Assembly (NCBI RefSeq): GCF_000720725.1 | Contig: NZ_JOCQ01000051.1 | Coordinates: forward strand, 1-64,000 | DNA: 64,000 nucleotides | Origin: Streptomyces rimosus subsp. rimosus | GTDB lineage: Bacteria > Actinomycetota > Actinomycetes > Streptomycetales > Streptomycetaceae | Direction of reading: 5' to 3' | Shown here: piece by piece, positions 42,370-50,536 of the stretch | How positions within the stretch are numbered: position 1 is the first letter of the stretch | Layout: every line of letters starts with the position of its first letter | The notes under the pieces: generated by a model | What the model was told of the DNA's origin: nothing | The model's input: the letters and a program-made list of their open reading frames with translations, nothing else | Databases searched by the model: none | Made by a program: the position numbers and the translations under genes

Positions 42370-42636
42370 CACGGCAGGGTACGTGTGGCGGGCTCTGGGA
42401 AGCACAGATGGTGCGGAACAAGCTGAGCCTGCCTTTTCAAGAACGCCTTTCCGCACCGCTCGTGATCAGGCCTCATGCAACCGTGGACGTCGCTGCGAGT
42501 GGCGGGCCGCTGTCTGTGGGAATGAGGGCTGACGGGGCTCGGTCGCGGAGTGCATGGGCAGAGCGCTGCTGAAGTTGCGCGAGGCGGGGCTGGCTGTGCC
42601 TTTCTGAATCGACGGGAGCCAGCCGCCGGGCGTGCG

Positions 42637-43041
42637 TCAGTCGGCCGGGGTGCGGGTGAGCCGCTCCTGCAGTGTGGTCGCGAACTCCTCGGCTCGCGCG
42701 AGTTGCGTCCGCAGGTCGGCAACGCGCTGTTGGGCGGCCTCCTCGAAGCTCCGTACCCGGCCCAGCAGTTCCTCGCGTTCGGCGGCGGGCAGGTCGTCGC
42801 CGGAGTCGAGGCGGTCGGTCGCGGACAGCAGGTCGCGCATCTCGTCCAGGCTGAAGCCCAGCGGCTTCATCCGGCGGATGACCATGAGGCGGGCGACGTC
42901 GGCCTCGGTGTAGAGGCGGAAGCCGCCCTGGGACCGGGCCGAGGGGGTGACCAGGCCCGTCTCCTCATAGTGCCGGATGGTGCGCAGCGACAGCTCGGTC
43001 CGTGCGGCGACCTCGCCGATCTGCATGTGCTCGCCGCTCAC
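42637..43041 (-). CDS. MerR-family regulator
   Basis: ATG 43041-43039 or 43026 gives 134 or 129 residues. The HTH is MQIGEVAARTELSLRTIRHYEETGLVTPSARSQGGFRLYTEADVARL, and an antiparallel coiled coil follows (DEMRDLLSATDRL to ATTLQERLTRTPAD). No metal-binding cysteines are present, so a small molecule or redox-independent signal is likely. Its promoter region has an 11-2-11 inverted repeat at 43091-43114, the geometry of MerR operators. It is divergent from the SulP transporter gene, probably its target. Confidence 0.85.
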   Translation of the reverse strand: MSGEHMQIGEVAARTELSLRTIRHYEETGLVTPSARSQGGFRLYTEADVARLMVIRRMKPLGFSLDEMRDLLSATDRLDSGDDLPAAEREELLGRVRSFEEAAQQRVADLRTQLARAEEFATTLQERLTRTPAD

Positions 43042-43090
43042 GCGCCTGCCTTCCTCGTCCGCGCCGTGGCCAGGGCGGCACGGCTTCGAT

Positions 43091-43114
43091 CTCTACCGTA
43101 ACGTTAGGGTAGAG
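43091..43114. promoter_or_regulatory. MerR-type operator
   Basis: Arms CTCTACCGTAA (43091-43101) and TTAGGGTAGAG (43104-43114), separated by CG, match at 10 of 11 positions. MerR proteins bind such repeats inside long-spaced promoters. It is 50 bases from the MerR start and about 370 bases from the SulP start. Confidence 0.75.
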
Positions 43115-43482
43115 TTGCCCGGAGCGCCGGGGACGGCTGTGCGGTACCGCGGCCCATGACGCGGGACACGGGACATCCGTAGCCGTACCGGAACGCGTGG
43201 GGCCACGACGCCCCCTGATGAAGACGATCACGCCGGCAGGAAAGAGCGAGCGGATGCCCATGCAGCCCCGCGCCGCCGCCTGCCCGCCGTGAGCCCGCAT
43301 CCGGCCCTCCGCCTCTGATCCACCTCCGAGAAGCGCCCGCCGGGCGGACTTCTCGCCTGATGATCCCCTGACTTCGGTCCGCCGGTGGGCGGGCCCCGCG
43401 GCGGGCCGCCCCGGCCCGCCCGCGCCTTGCCGCACGCTCCGCGCCGTCCGGGCGTGCCCGACCACGACAGGTTCCGCTTCCC
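43115..43482. other. Long leader region upstream of the SulP gene
   Basis: About 370 bases with no supported gene. It contains a strong hairpin, GAGAAG...CTTCTC enclosing CGCCC...GGGCG (about 43328-43356), and a possible 12-codon frame at 43254 (MPMQPRAAACPP). The hairpin could regulate the transporter, but nothing here ties to a known riboswitch. Confidence 0.4.
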
Positions 43483-44991
43483 TTGCCTGCTTCCCCCGCC
43501 GTTTCCCCGGCCGCGCGGCTGCGCGGTCTGAAGCCCGACTGGCTGTCCGACCCGAGGGTGTGGCGCACCGAGATCCTCGCCGGGCTCGTCGTCGGGCTCG
43601 CCCTGATTCCCGAGGCGATCTCGTTCTCGGTCATCGCCGGGGTGGATCCGGCGATCGGTCTGTTCGCCTCGTTCACCATGGCCGTGACCATCTCGGTCGT
43701 CGGCGGTCGGCGGGCGATGATCTCCGCGGCGACCGGGGCGGTCGCCCTGGTGACCGCCCCGCTCAACCGGGAGCACGGCTTCGGATACCTGGTCGCCGCC
43801 GTCATCCTGGCCGGCGTCTTCCAGGTGGTCCTGGGCGCGCTCGGGGTGGCGAAGCTGATGCGGTTCGTGCCGCGCAGCGTGATGACCGGCTTCGTCAACG
43901 CCCTCGCCATCCTGGTCTTCATGGCGCAGGTGCCGGAGCTGACCGGTGTGCCGTGGCCGGTCTATCCGCTGCTCGCCGGCGGGCTCGCGCTGCTGGTGCT
44001 GTTCCCGAAGGTCACCAAGGCGGTGCCGGCCCCGCTGGTGTCCATCACCGTCCTCACGGTCATCACCGTGGCCGCCGGCATCGCGGTGCCGACCGTGGGC
44101 GACAAGGGCGACCTGCCGTCGTCCCTCCCGGTGCCGGGGCTGCCGGACGTGCCGTTCACACTGGACACCCTGGCCACCGTCGCCCCGTACGCGCTCGCCA
44201 TGGCGCTGGTCGGCCTGATGGAGTCGCTGCTGACCGCCCAGCTCGTCGACGAGATCACCGACACCCGTTCCAGCAAGACCCGGGAGTCCGTCGGCCAGGG
44301 CATCGCCAACATCGTCACCGGTTTCTTCGGCGGCATGGGCGGCTGCGCCATGATCGGCCAGACCATGATCAACGTACGGGTCTCGGGGGCCCGTACCCGG
44401 CTGTCCACCTTCCTCGCCGGCGCGTTCCTGATGGTGCTGTGCATCGCCTTCGGGCCGGTCGTCTCCGACATCCCCATGGCCGCCCTGGTCGCCGTGATGG
44501 TGATGGTGTCGTTCGCGACGTTCGACTGGCGCTCCCTCGCGCCCGGGACTCTGCGGCGGATGCCCGCCGGGGAGATCGGCGTCATGGTGCTCACCGTCGC
44601 CGTCGTGGTGGCCGCCCACAATCTCGCCATCGGCGTCGTGGTCGGCACGGTCACCGCCATGGCGGTCTTCGCCCGGCGCGTCGCCCGGGCCACCGGTGTG
44701 ACGGCAGTGGTGGACCCGGACGGGACCCAGGTCGTCTACCGGGTCACCGGCGAGCTGTTCTTCGCCTCCTCCAACGATCTGGTCACCCGGTTCTCGTACG
44801 CCACCGACCCGGCCAGGGTCGTCATCGACCTGTCCGCCGCCCACGTCTGGGACGCCTCCTCCGTGGCCGCTCTCGACGCGATCGGGGTCAAGTACGCCGA
44901 GCGCGGCAAGACCGTGGAGATCATCGGGCTGAACGGGCCCAGCGCCCGGCTACACGGCAGGCTCAGCGGCGAACTCGCCGGAAGCCAGTGA
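43483..44991 (+). CDS. SulP-family anion transporter with STAS domain
   Basis: Start TTG 43483 is the only reasonable in-frame start upstream of the conserved region (LRGLKPDWLSDPRVWRTEILAGL); no clear binding site is visible, so it is uncertain. 502 residues. The membrane part has the SulP signatures ALIPEAISFSVIAGVDPAIGLFASF and, in the second repeat, ETRSSKTRESVGQGIANIVTGFFGGMGGCAMIGQT-like sequence (here DTRSSKTRE...). A cytoplasmic STAS domain occupies about residues 405-490 (FFASSNDLVTRF, VIDLSAAHVWDASSVAALDAI). It carries sulfate, bicarbonate or another anion across the membrane. Control by the divergent MerR regulator is likely. Confidence 0.85.
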   Translation: MPASPAVSPAARLRGLKPDWLSDPRVWRTEILAGLVVGLALIPEAISFSVIAGVDPAIGLFASFTMAVTISVVGGRRAMISAATGAVALVTAPLNREHGFGYLVAAVILAGVFQVVLGALGVAKLMRFVPRSVMTGFVNALAILVFMAQVPELTGVPWPVYPLLAGGLALLVLFPKVTKAVPAPLVSITVLTVITVAAGIAVPTVGDKGDLPSSLPVPGLPDVPFTLDTLATVAPYALAMALVGLMESLLTAQLVDEITDTRSSKTRESVGQGIANIVTGFFGGMGGCAMIGQTMINVRVSGARTRLSTFLAGAFLMVLCIAFGPVVSDIPMAALVAVMVMVSFATFDWRSLAPGTLRRMPAGEIGVMVLTVAVVVAAHNLAIGVVVGTVTAMAVFARRVARATGVTAVVDPDGTQVVYRVTGELFFASSNDLVTRFSYATDPARVVIDLSAAHVWDASSVAALDAIGVKYAERGKTVEIIGLNGPSARLHGRLSGELAGSQ

Positions 44992-45080
44992 CCGAAGCCG
45001 CGGACCGAAGCCGGTGACCGGAAGCCACTGACCGAAGCCGCTGGCTGAAGCCGGTGACCGGAAGCCGGTGACCGGAAGCC
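44978..45080. repeat. Degenerate 12-13-bp tandem repeats at the SulP 3' end
   Basis: Units of GTGACCGGAAGCC or TGACCGAAGCC type recur about eight times, starting inside the last codons of the SulP gene, whose TGA stop is part of one unit. The array can form many short pairings and may fold at the mRNA end. Confidence 0.7.
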
Positions 45081-45461
45081 ACTCTTCCGGACCGGTCGTC
45101 CGATGGCCGTCTCCCTCTGCGGAGGCGGCCATCGGCGTCCCGGACAGCGAGTACCGCAATTCCGGCCATCCTGTTTGGCCGATTGTGCGCGCAGTGACCA
45201 AAAGCGATGCGTCCGCGGTGGCGCGAAGCAGCCGTCACAACTCGGCCGCACCGGCGCTGTCCAGTGGGTGAGACAGACCCCCCGCCACCCCCTCCGGACG
45301 CCCGCACCCCAGCCCCAGCAGGCGTCACAGAAACACCACAGGTCCTCCACAACCTCTACGACGGACAAAGTCGGCGTACCTTCCGATCCGTACCACAAGA
45401 GGACAAGCGGTATTGACCGAAGCCGGCTCACCAGGGGCTCAACGCTGACCAAAACCATTCG
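45081..45461. other. Intergenic region before the hydroxylase cassette
   Basis: No firm gene. A 50-codon frame from GTG 45264 to TGA 45416 (start GETDPPPPPPDART, end VPQEDKRY) is Pro-rich and has no obvious ribosome site or family. It could be a leader or a chance frame. The DNA becomes AT-rich toward 45460, where the cassette promoter lies. Confidence 0.35.
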
Positions 45462-45491
45462 TTGACACTCTATAAATCAACTCTTTACTGT
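45462..45491 (+). promoter_or_regulatory. Vegetative-type promoter of the hydroxylase cassette
   Basis: TTGACA (45462-45467) and TACTGT (45486-45491) are separated by 18 bases in an AT-rich patch that is rare in this window. A start near 45498 gives a leader of about 160 bases before GTG 45659. Confidence 0.65.
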
Positions 45492-45658
45492 TACGCGCAA
45501 ATACCGGACCACTACCTCCTTTCAGCTGATAGTGAGCGGTAATACACCGTTCACCATTTGCACGTGCGCACGTTTTCCGAAGTTTGCCGGCCGGTTTTCC
45601 GTCCCTGAACGGCCTGAACACGCGATTCGAACGCAGCATTCAAGAAGAAGGAGCAACG

Positions 45659-46657
45659 GTGACCCCCGCACTCGCCGCACCCGCCGCGCAGCAGACCCTC
45701 AGCCTGTCCGAGGCCGAAACGCAGAAGCTCTGGCAACTCTCCCGGCTCGCCGCCGGCGCCTCCGAGGCGTCCGCGCTGGCGCTTTCCGGTCTCCTTCTCG
45801 ATCTGCCGAAAGCCGTCCGCACCGCATTGCTGGAATTCGCCGAGGGCAGCGGCGACTCCGGCTTCTTCCTGCTGCGCGGCGTGACCCTCGGGGAGCTTCC
45901 CGCCACCCCCGCCGTCCACCACTCCGGCGCCCTGCGCGGCCACCCCACCGACGGCACCCTCACACTGGTGGCGGACCTGCTCGGCTCGCTCGTCGGCTAC
46001 CAGGACGAGAAGGACGGGGCCCTCATCCACGACGTGCACGCGGTGCCCGGCGAGGAGAAGCGGATCGAGAACAGCGGGTCGGTGGCCTTCGACTTCCACA
46101 CGGAGAACGTCCACCACCCGCTGCGCCCCGACTACCTGGGCCTGCTGTGCCTGCGCCAGGACCACGAGGGGGTGGCGGCCACCCGCGTCGCCTCGGTGCG
46201 CGAGGCGGTCCGGCACCTGACGCCCGAGCAGGTGGCGGTCCTGCGTACTCCGCAGTTCTACAGCTCCTACCCGACCTCCTTCACCCGCGGCCGGACCGGC
46301 CCGGTACCCCGCTCCGGCCCGCACCCCGCCATCTTCGGTCCGGAGGACCGGCCGTTCATGCGCTTCAACTCGCACACCACGCACGCCGCGGACGCCGAGG
46401 CGACGGTGGCCCTCAAGGCGCTGTCCGAGGCGCTGGAGGCGGTCTGCCACAACGTCGTACTGGAGCCCGGCGACCTGGTCGTGGTGGACAACCACGTCGC
46501 GGCGCACGGCCGCAGCGCGTTCGTCCCGCGCTACGACGGCCGGGACCGCTGGCTGCGCCGGTTCTACTCCGTACGCTCCATCCTCGGCTGGACGCAGCAC
46601 ATGATGACCCGTCAGCGCGTCATCCCGACGATGGAGGACATCCAGGGCGTCCTCTGA
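45659..46657 (+). CDS. Fe(II)/2-oxoglutarate amino-acid beta-hydroxylase, AsnO/VioC-like
   Basis: GTG 45659 has AAGGAG at ideal spacing; 332 residues. The iron motif is HxE rather than HxD: His147 and Glu149 in FDFHTENVHHP. The distal His283 is in VVVDNHVAAHGRSAF, and Arg residues in DRWLRRFY bind 2-oxoglutarate. The segment PDYLGLLCLRQDHEGVAATRVAS and the HxE are shared with AsnO (asparagine 3-hydroxylase), VioC and related clavaminate-synthase-like enzymes that act on free L-amino acids. It is the first gene of the cassette after the promoter at 45462. The substrate amino acid cannot be predicted from motifs alone. Confidence 0.8.
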   Translation: MTPALAAPAAQQTLSLSEAETQKLWQLSRLAAGASEASALALSGLLLDLPKAVRTALLEFAEGSGDSGFFLLRGVTLGELPATPAVHHSGALRGHPTDGTLTLVADLLGSLVGYQDEKDGALIHDVHAVPGEEKRIENSGSVAFDFHTENVHHPLRPDYLGLLCLRQDHEGVAATRVASVREAVRHLTPEQVAVLRTPQFYSSYPTSFTRGRTGPVPRSGPHPAIFGPEDRPFMRFNSHTTHAADAEATVALKALSEALEAVCHNVVLEPGDLVVVDNHVAAHGRSAFVPRYDGRDRWLRRFYSVRSILGWTQHMMTRQRVIPTMEDIQGVL

Positions 46658-46798
46658 GGCGAACCCCCTCCCCGCGTGATCGCGGCACCCCGCCGAGCGC
46701 GGCCGCTCCCCCATGCAGGCGGCCGACCGCTCCGCATTCGCCCTGCCCGCGCAGCCGCCCCGGACTGCGCGTCGTCTTTGACTGAGGACCGGAACACC

Positions 46799-47566
46799 GT
46801 GGATATCTTCGACGTCATAGGGCTGCTCACCGCCGCCGTGGCCGCCGGATGGGTGGACGCCGTGGTCGGCGGGGGCGGGGTGCTGCTCATCCCCGTTCTG
46901 CTGCTCAGCTTCCCCCACCTGCCCCCGGCGACCGCCCTGGGCACCAACAAGATCGCCGCGATCACGGGGACGGCGACCGCCGCCGCCATGTACGCACGGC
47001 GGACGGTACTGGACCGCAAGATCCTCGTGCCGGCCGCCGCCTGCGCGGTGCCCGCCGGGGCACTCGGCGCCCTGTCCGCGGCCACCGTCCCCACGGCGTA
47101 CTTCCGGCCGGTCATCATGGTGCTGCTGATCTCGGTCGCCCTGTTCGTCGCCCTGCGGCCGAACTTCGGCACCCAGCAGCTCGCGCGCGAGGTGACCCGG
47201 CGGCGGCGCGTCGCCGCCGTACTCCTCGGCGGCTGCGTGGTCGGTTTCTACGACGGGCTGTTCGGGCCCGGCGTGGGCACCTTCCTCATCATTTCCTTCA
47301 CCACACTCCTGGCGACCCAGTTCCTGGAGAGCGCGGCGATGTCGAAAGTCATCAACGCCTCGTCCAACCTCGGCGCCCTGTTCGTCTTCGCCCTCCAGGG
47401 AAACGTGCTCTGGGCACTGGGGCTGGGCATGGCCGTGGGCAATGTGACCGGCGCGATGATCGGTTCGCGCATGGCCATGAAAAAGGGGTCCGGATTCGTC
47501 CGGACGGTGCTGGTGCTCGTGGTGATCGGCATGGTGACGAAGATGGCGTTCGACCAGTTCGCGTGA
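46799..47566 (+). CDS. TSUP (TauE/SafE) family membrane exporter
   Basis: GTG 46799 follows GAGGA; 255 residues. Eight or so membrane helices are arranged in two halves with the family repeats GWVDAVVGGGGVLLIPVLLL, PATALGTNKIAAITGTATAA and GFYDGLFGPGVGTFLIISF, SKVINASSNLGALFVFAL. These are TSUP signatures; members carry sulfite, sulfoacetate or organic anions. Between the hydroxylase and the oxidase in one direction, it could export or import an intermediate or product. A tandem repeat follows it. Confidence 0.8.
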   Translation: MDIFDVIGLLTAAVAAGWVDAVVGGGGVLLIPVLLLSFPHLPPATALGTNKIAAITGTATAAAMYARRTVLDRKILVPAAACAVPAGALGALSAATVPTAYFRPVIMVLLISVALFVALRPNFGTQQLAREVTRRRRVAAVLLGGCVVGFYDGLFGPGVGTFLIISFTTLLATQFLESAAMSKVINASSNLGALFVFALQGNVLWALGLGMAVGNVTGAMIGSRMAMKKGSGFVRTVLVLVVIGMVTKMAFDQFA

Positions 47567-47623
47567 GGGCTGGGGTGGGCGCCGCCGTACCTGCGGCGGT
47601 TCCGTACGTACGAAATCCCCAGC

Positions 47624-47725
47624 ACCATCCGCGATTCCGTACCACCAGCATTTCCGCACCGCAAGCAATTCCACACCGCAAGCAATTCCGAACCGCCAGC
47701 AATTCAGCACGTCCAGAACTTGATG
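47624..47725. repeat. 17-bp tandem repeat, six units
   Basis: Units start at 47624, 47641, 47658, 47675, 47692 and 47709. The centre two are ACCGCAAGCAATTCCRM; outer ones are diverged. The array fills the gap between the TSUP and oxidase genes of the cassette. No inverted symmetry is obvious; it may be a protein-binding or simple expansion site. Confidence 0.8.
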
Positions 47726-47780
47726 GGAACCACAAAAGAACTCATCCGCCACACACGTGACGAGAGACCGGAGGCCAGCC

Positions 47781-48872
47781 TTGGACACCGTACGGAATCT
47801 CGATGAACTGCTGACCCTGCCGGATTTCGAAGCCGCCAGCGATCAGGTGCTCGACCGGGGCTGCCGGGCGTACGTGGCCGGCGGGGCCGGCACCGACCGC
47901 ACCGTGCGCGCCAACATCGCGGCGTTCGACGACATCTGGCTCCGACCGCGGGTCCTCGCCAGCACGACGACCGAGCCCCGCACCGAAGTGACCGTCCTCG
48001 GGCACCGCATGACGATGCCCGTCCTGCTCGCGCCGACGAGTCCGCAGCGGCTGCTGCACGAGGACGCGGAGATCGCCACGTCCCTCGCCGCCGAGGCCGC
48101 CGGGGTCGTGCCCGTCGTCAGCACCGACAGCCACGTCCCCTTCCCGGAGATCGCCAAGTCGTCCGGCGGGGCCTGCTGGTTCCAGCTGTACGCCTACCGG
48201 TCGCGGGACGACATCGCCGCGACGCTCGACATGGCCGAGTCCGCCGGCGCGTCGGCCCTGGTGGTCACGGTCGACGCCAGCCACGCCGCGCTGCGGGTGC
48301 ACGCCCAGCGCGCCGGGTTCGCCACCCCGGGCCATGTGGACTTCGGCACGCTGCGCGCGCTCGGCATCCTGGAGGGCGAGGTGCCGGCCGGGGCCCGCAT
48401 CGACCGGCTGGCGCTCAGCTGGTCGGACCTGCTGTGGATCCGCGAACGGACCCGGCTCCCCCTCCTCGTGAAGGGCGTGCTGCGGGCCGAGGACGCGCGG
48501 CGCTGCCTGGACAGCGGCGCGGACGGCGTCATCGTCTCCAACCACGGCGGGCGGCAGCTGGACGGCGCGGTGCCCAGCGTGATCGCCCTGAGCGAGGTGG
48601 CGGCCGCGGTCGCCGGCCGGTGCGCCGTACTGGTCGACGGCGGTATCCGCTCCGGCGTCCACGTCGTCAAGGCCCTCTCCCTCGGCGCCGACGCGGTCTG
48701 CCTGGGCCGGCCGTACCTGTGGGGCCTCGGGCTCGCCGGGCGCGAAGGGGTCGAGGCGGTGCTGCGACTCCTGCGCAGGGAGATCGAGGACACACTCCGG
48801 CAGCTGGGCGCCGCGGACGTCGGCGAGCTGGGGCCGGACTTCGTGGCCCGGACCGGCACCGGGGCGGCCTGA
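47781..48872 (+). CDS. FMN-dependent alpha-hydroxy-acid oxidase (HmO-like)
   Basis: TTG 47781 has GGAGG six bases upstream and is preferred to GTG 47757, which has none; 363 residues. Family motifs are AYVAGGAGTDRTVRANIAAF, PVLLAPTSPQRLLHEDAE, WFQLYAYRSRD, the catalytic Lys in PLLVKGVL, the catalytic His in VSNHGGRQLDGA, and phosphate-binding VDGGIRSGVHVVKALSLGADAVCLGRP. It oxidises a 2-hydroxy acid to the 2-oxo acid with O2. Near relatives include 4-hydroxymandelate oxidase (HmO) of hydroxyphenylglycine pathways and lactate oxidase. A downstream aminotransferase could turn its product into an amino acid. Confidence 0.8.
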   Translation: MDTVRNLDELLTLPDFEAASDQVLDRGCRAYVAGGAGTDRTVRANIAAFDDIWLRPRVLASTTTEPRTEVTVLGHRMTMPVLLAPTSPQRLLHEDAEIATSLAAEAAGVVPVVSTDSHVPFPEIAKSSGGACWFQLYAYRSRDDIAATLDMAESAGASALVVTVDASHAALRVHAQRAGFATPGHVDFGTLRALGILEGEVPAGARIDRLALSWSDLLWIRERTRLPLLVKGVLRAEDARRCLDSGADGVIVSNHGGRQLDGAVPSVIALSEVAAAVAGRCAVLVDGGIRSGVHVVKALSLGADAVCLGRPYLWGLGLAGREGVEAVLRLLRREIEDTLRQLGAADVGELGPDFVARTGTGAA

Positions 48873-49015
48873 GAGGCCGCGCGCCGCGCACCCGCCCGTA
48901 CGGCCTGTCCCGGACGCCCCGTACCACCTGACAGGTTCCGATCCCACCCGCTGTGAGCGATCCGCCTTCCCCACCCCATACCGACATGACGACCTTCCGA
49001 GAACGGAGACCCACC

Positions 49016-50116
49016 ATGTTCCATTTTTCGCGTGGCATTCCCCCGCAGGAGGCGATCCCCTCGCGGCAGATCGCCGAGCACACCGCGGCCGTCCTGCGGG
49101 AGCACGAGGACCGGGTGTTCCAGTACGCGCCGATCGGCAACCACACCGGTGACGCGGCGCTGCGGGAGCAGCTCGCCGCGTTCCACTCGGTCGGCGCCGA
49201 CCAGATATTCGTCACGAACGGTTCCCTGCAGGCGCTGGACCTGCTCGCCGCGCACCTCCTCGCGGGCGACCGCAAGGACGTGTACGTGGAGGCGCCGACC
49301 TACGACCGCGCGGTGCAGATCTTCGAGCGGCACGGCGGGCGGGTCTCCGGCGTCACGCTCCAGCACGACGGCCTCGACCTGGACGCCCTCGAAGCGCGGC
49401 TGGCGACCCGGGTGCCGGCGTTCGTCTATGTCATCCCGGACTTCCAGAACCCGAGCGGCGTCACCATGAGCGAGGACAAGCGCCGCCGCCTCGTACAGCT
49501 CGCCGAGACCCACGACTTCCTCATCCTGGAGGACATCCCCTACCGGGAACTGCGGTACGGCGGCACGGCGCCCGCCGGTTTCTTCGAGCTGGCACCGGCC
49601 GGGCGGGTGCTCACCATGGGCTCGCTGAGCAAGATCCTCAGCCCGGGGCTGCGCGTCGGGTACGTCATCGGCGAGGCCGCCACGCTCGGCGCCCTGGCCG
49701 CGCTCGCGGAGGGCACCTACCTCTCGCCCGCGCCGCTGCTCCAGGCGGTCGCCGCGCAGGCGCTCCAGGCGGGCCTCGCCCAGGAGAACGTGGCACGGGT
49801 CCGCGAGCTGCTCGGTCCCCGGCACGACGGCGCGGTCAAGGCCGTACGCGAACTGCTGGGCGAGGACGCGCTCCTCGCCGTACCGAACGGCGGCTACTAC
49901 GTGAGCGTGCACCTGCCCGTCGCCACGGACGAGAGCACGTTCCTCAAGGCCGCGGCTGCCGACGGCCTGAAGCTGACCCGGGGCTCGGGCTTCTACCCGG
50001 CCGACGCGGCGCCGCCGGAGGGCAAGGTCTTCCTGCGGCTGCCGTTCCAGTCCTTCGAGCCGGACGAGTTCGCGGCCGGCGTCGAGCGGCTGGCGGCGGT
50101 GGCGTCGAAGGGCTGA
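49016..50116 (+). CDS. PLP-dependent aminotransferase (fold type I)
   Basis: ATG 49016 follows GGAGA; 366 residues. The Schiff-base Lys is in TMGSLSKILSPGLRVGYV. The PLP phosphate and ring contacts are in NGSLQALDLLA, VYVEAPTYDRAVQIF and VIPDFQNPSGVTMSEDKR; the substrate-carboxylate Arg is in KVFLRLPFQSF. It belongs to the 2-aminoadipate/HpgT-like subgroup of class I/II aminotransferases, which transaminate aromatic or aliphatic 2-oxo acids. It is the last gene of the cassette and is followed by a 15-bp perfect terminator hairpin. Together with the oxidase it could convert a 2-hydroxy acid to an L-amino acid. Confidence 0.85.
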   Translation: MFHFSRGIPPQEAIPSRQIAEHTAAVLREHEDRVFQYAPIGNHTGDAALREQLAAFHSVGADQIFVTNGSLQALDLLAAHLLAGDRKDVYVEAPTYDRAVQIFERHGGRVSGVTLQHDGLDLDALEARLATRVPAFVYVIPDFQNPSGVTMSEDKRRRLVQLAETHDFLILEDIPYRELRYGGTAPAGFFELAPAGRVLTMGSLSKILSPGLRVGYVIGEAATLGALAALAEGTYLSPAPLLQAVAAQALQAGLAQENVARVRELLGPRHDGAVKAVRELLGEDALLAVPNGGYYVSVHLPVATDESTFLKAAAADGLKLTRGSGFYPADAAPPEGKVFLRLPFQSFEPDEFAAGVERLAAVASKG

Positions 50117-50141
50117 CGCCTGAAAGCTGGACGCCCCGAAC

Positions 50142-50175
50142 GGGCCCCGGACGGAAGCGGTTCCGTCCGGGGCCC
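50142..50175 (+). terminator. Strong terminator after the aminotransferase
   Basis: A perfect 15-bp stem, GGGCCCCGGACGGAA (50142-50156) and its complement (50161-50175), with a 4-base loop. It ends the hydroxylase-to-aminotransferase cassette. Confidence 0.85.
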
Positions 50176-50536
50176 GCGGGCGTTCGCGCTGCTGCCGGAG
50201 GCTCCGGCGCGACTGCTTCCGCCCGACCCGCGCCCAGCCGGTCCCCGGCCGTCTGTCGTCACCTCCTGAACTCTCGTCGGCGCCTCAAGCGCTTTTCCAC
50301 CCCGATCGCGCACATTCCCTTGACGCCCCACCCCGTTGGCGCCACCATCCTCACGCAAGAGAGCGCTCTCAGCCGCACGAGCCTTCGTTCTTTGAAGCCC
50401 GAGCGGACCGGCGGACCGGCGGACCGATCGATCCGCCGTACCCGCATCTCCTCCAGCTCCTCCATCTCCTCCCCCCAAGGCACATCTCGCTCAACGAGCC
50501 CACGTTCGAACGAGCCGATGACCCAGGAGACTTGTC
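50176..50536. other. Promoter region of the secreted beta-helix protein
   Basis: With the preceding terminator this is a stretch of 420 bases without a gene. It holds the LacI-type operator at 50359-50370, a TTGACG-like -35 at about 50319 with only a weak -10, and a run of GGACCGGC repeats near 50405-50425. A leader of about 150 bases precedes the ATG. Confidence 0.5.
50359..50370. promoter_or_regulatory. LacI-family operator GAGAGCGCTCTC
   Basis: A perfect 12-bp palindrome with central GCGC, the type bound by LacI-family regulators of sugar-utilisation genes in Streptomyces (for example CebR, which uses TGGGAGCGCTCCCA). It lies 167 bases upstream of a secreted protein gene that may act on a polysaccharide. 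Confidence 0.8.

Noticed and set aside
43254..43292. Cysteine-responsive leader peptide (MPMQPRAAACPP) for the SulP gene
   Set aside because: Only one Cys codon, no clear ribosome site and no similarity to known sulfur-gene leaders.
47624..47725. CRISPR array
   Set aside because: Units are contiguous 17-bp tandem copies without spacers, and no cas genes occur.
45659..50116. Complete 4-hydroxyphenylglycine pathway
   Set aside because: Oxidase and aminotransferase resemble HmO and HpgT, but no 4-hydroxymandelate synthase (HmaS) or NRPS is present, and the first enzyme is an amino-acid hydroxylase instead.
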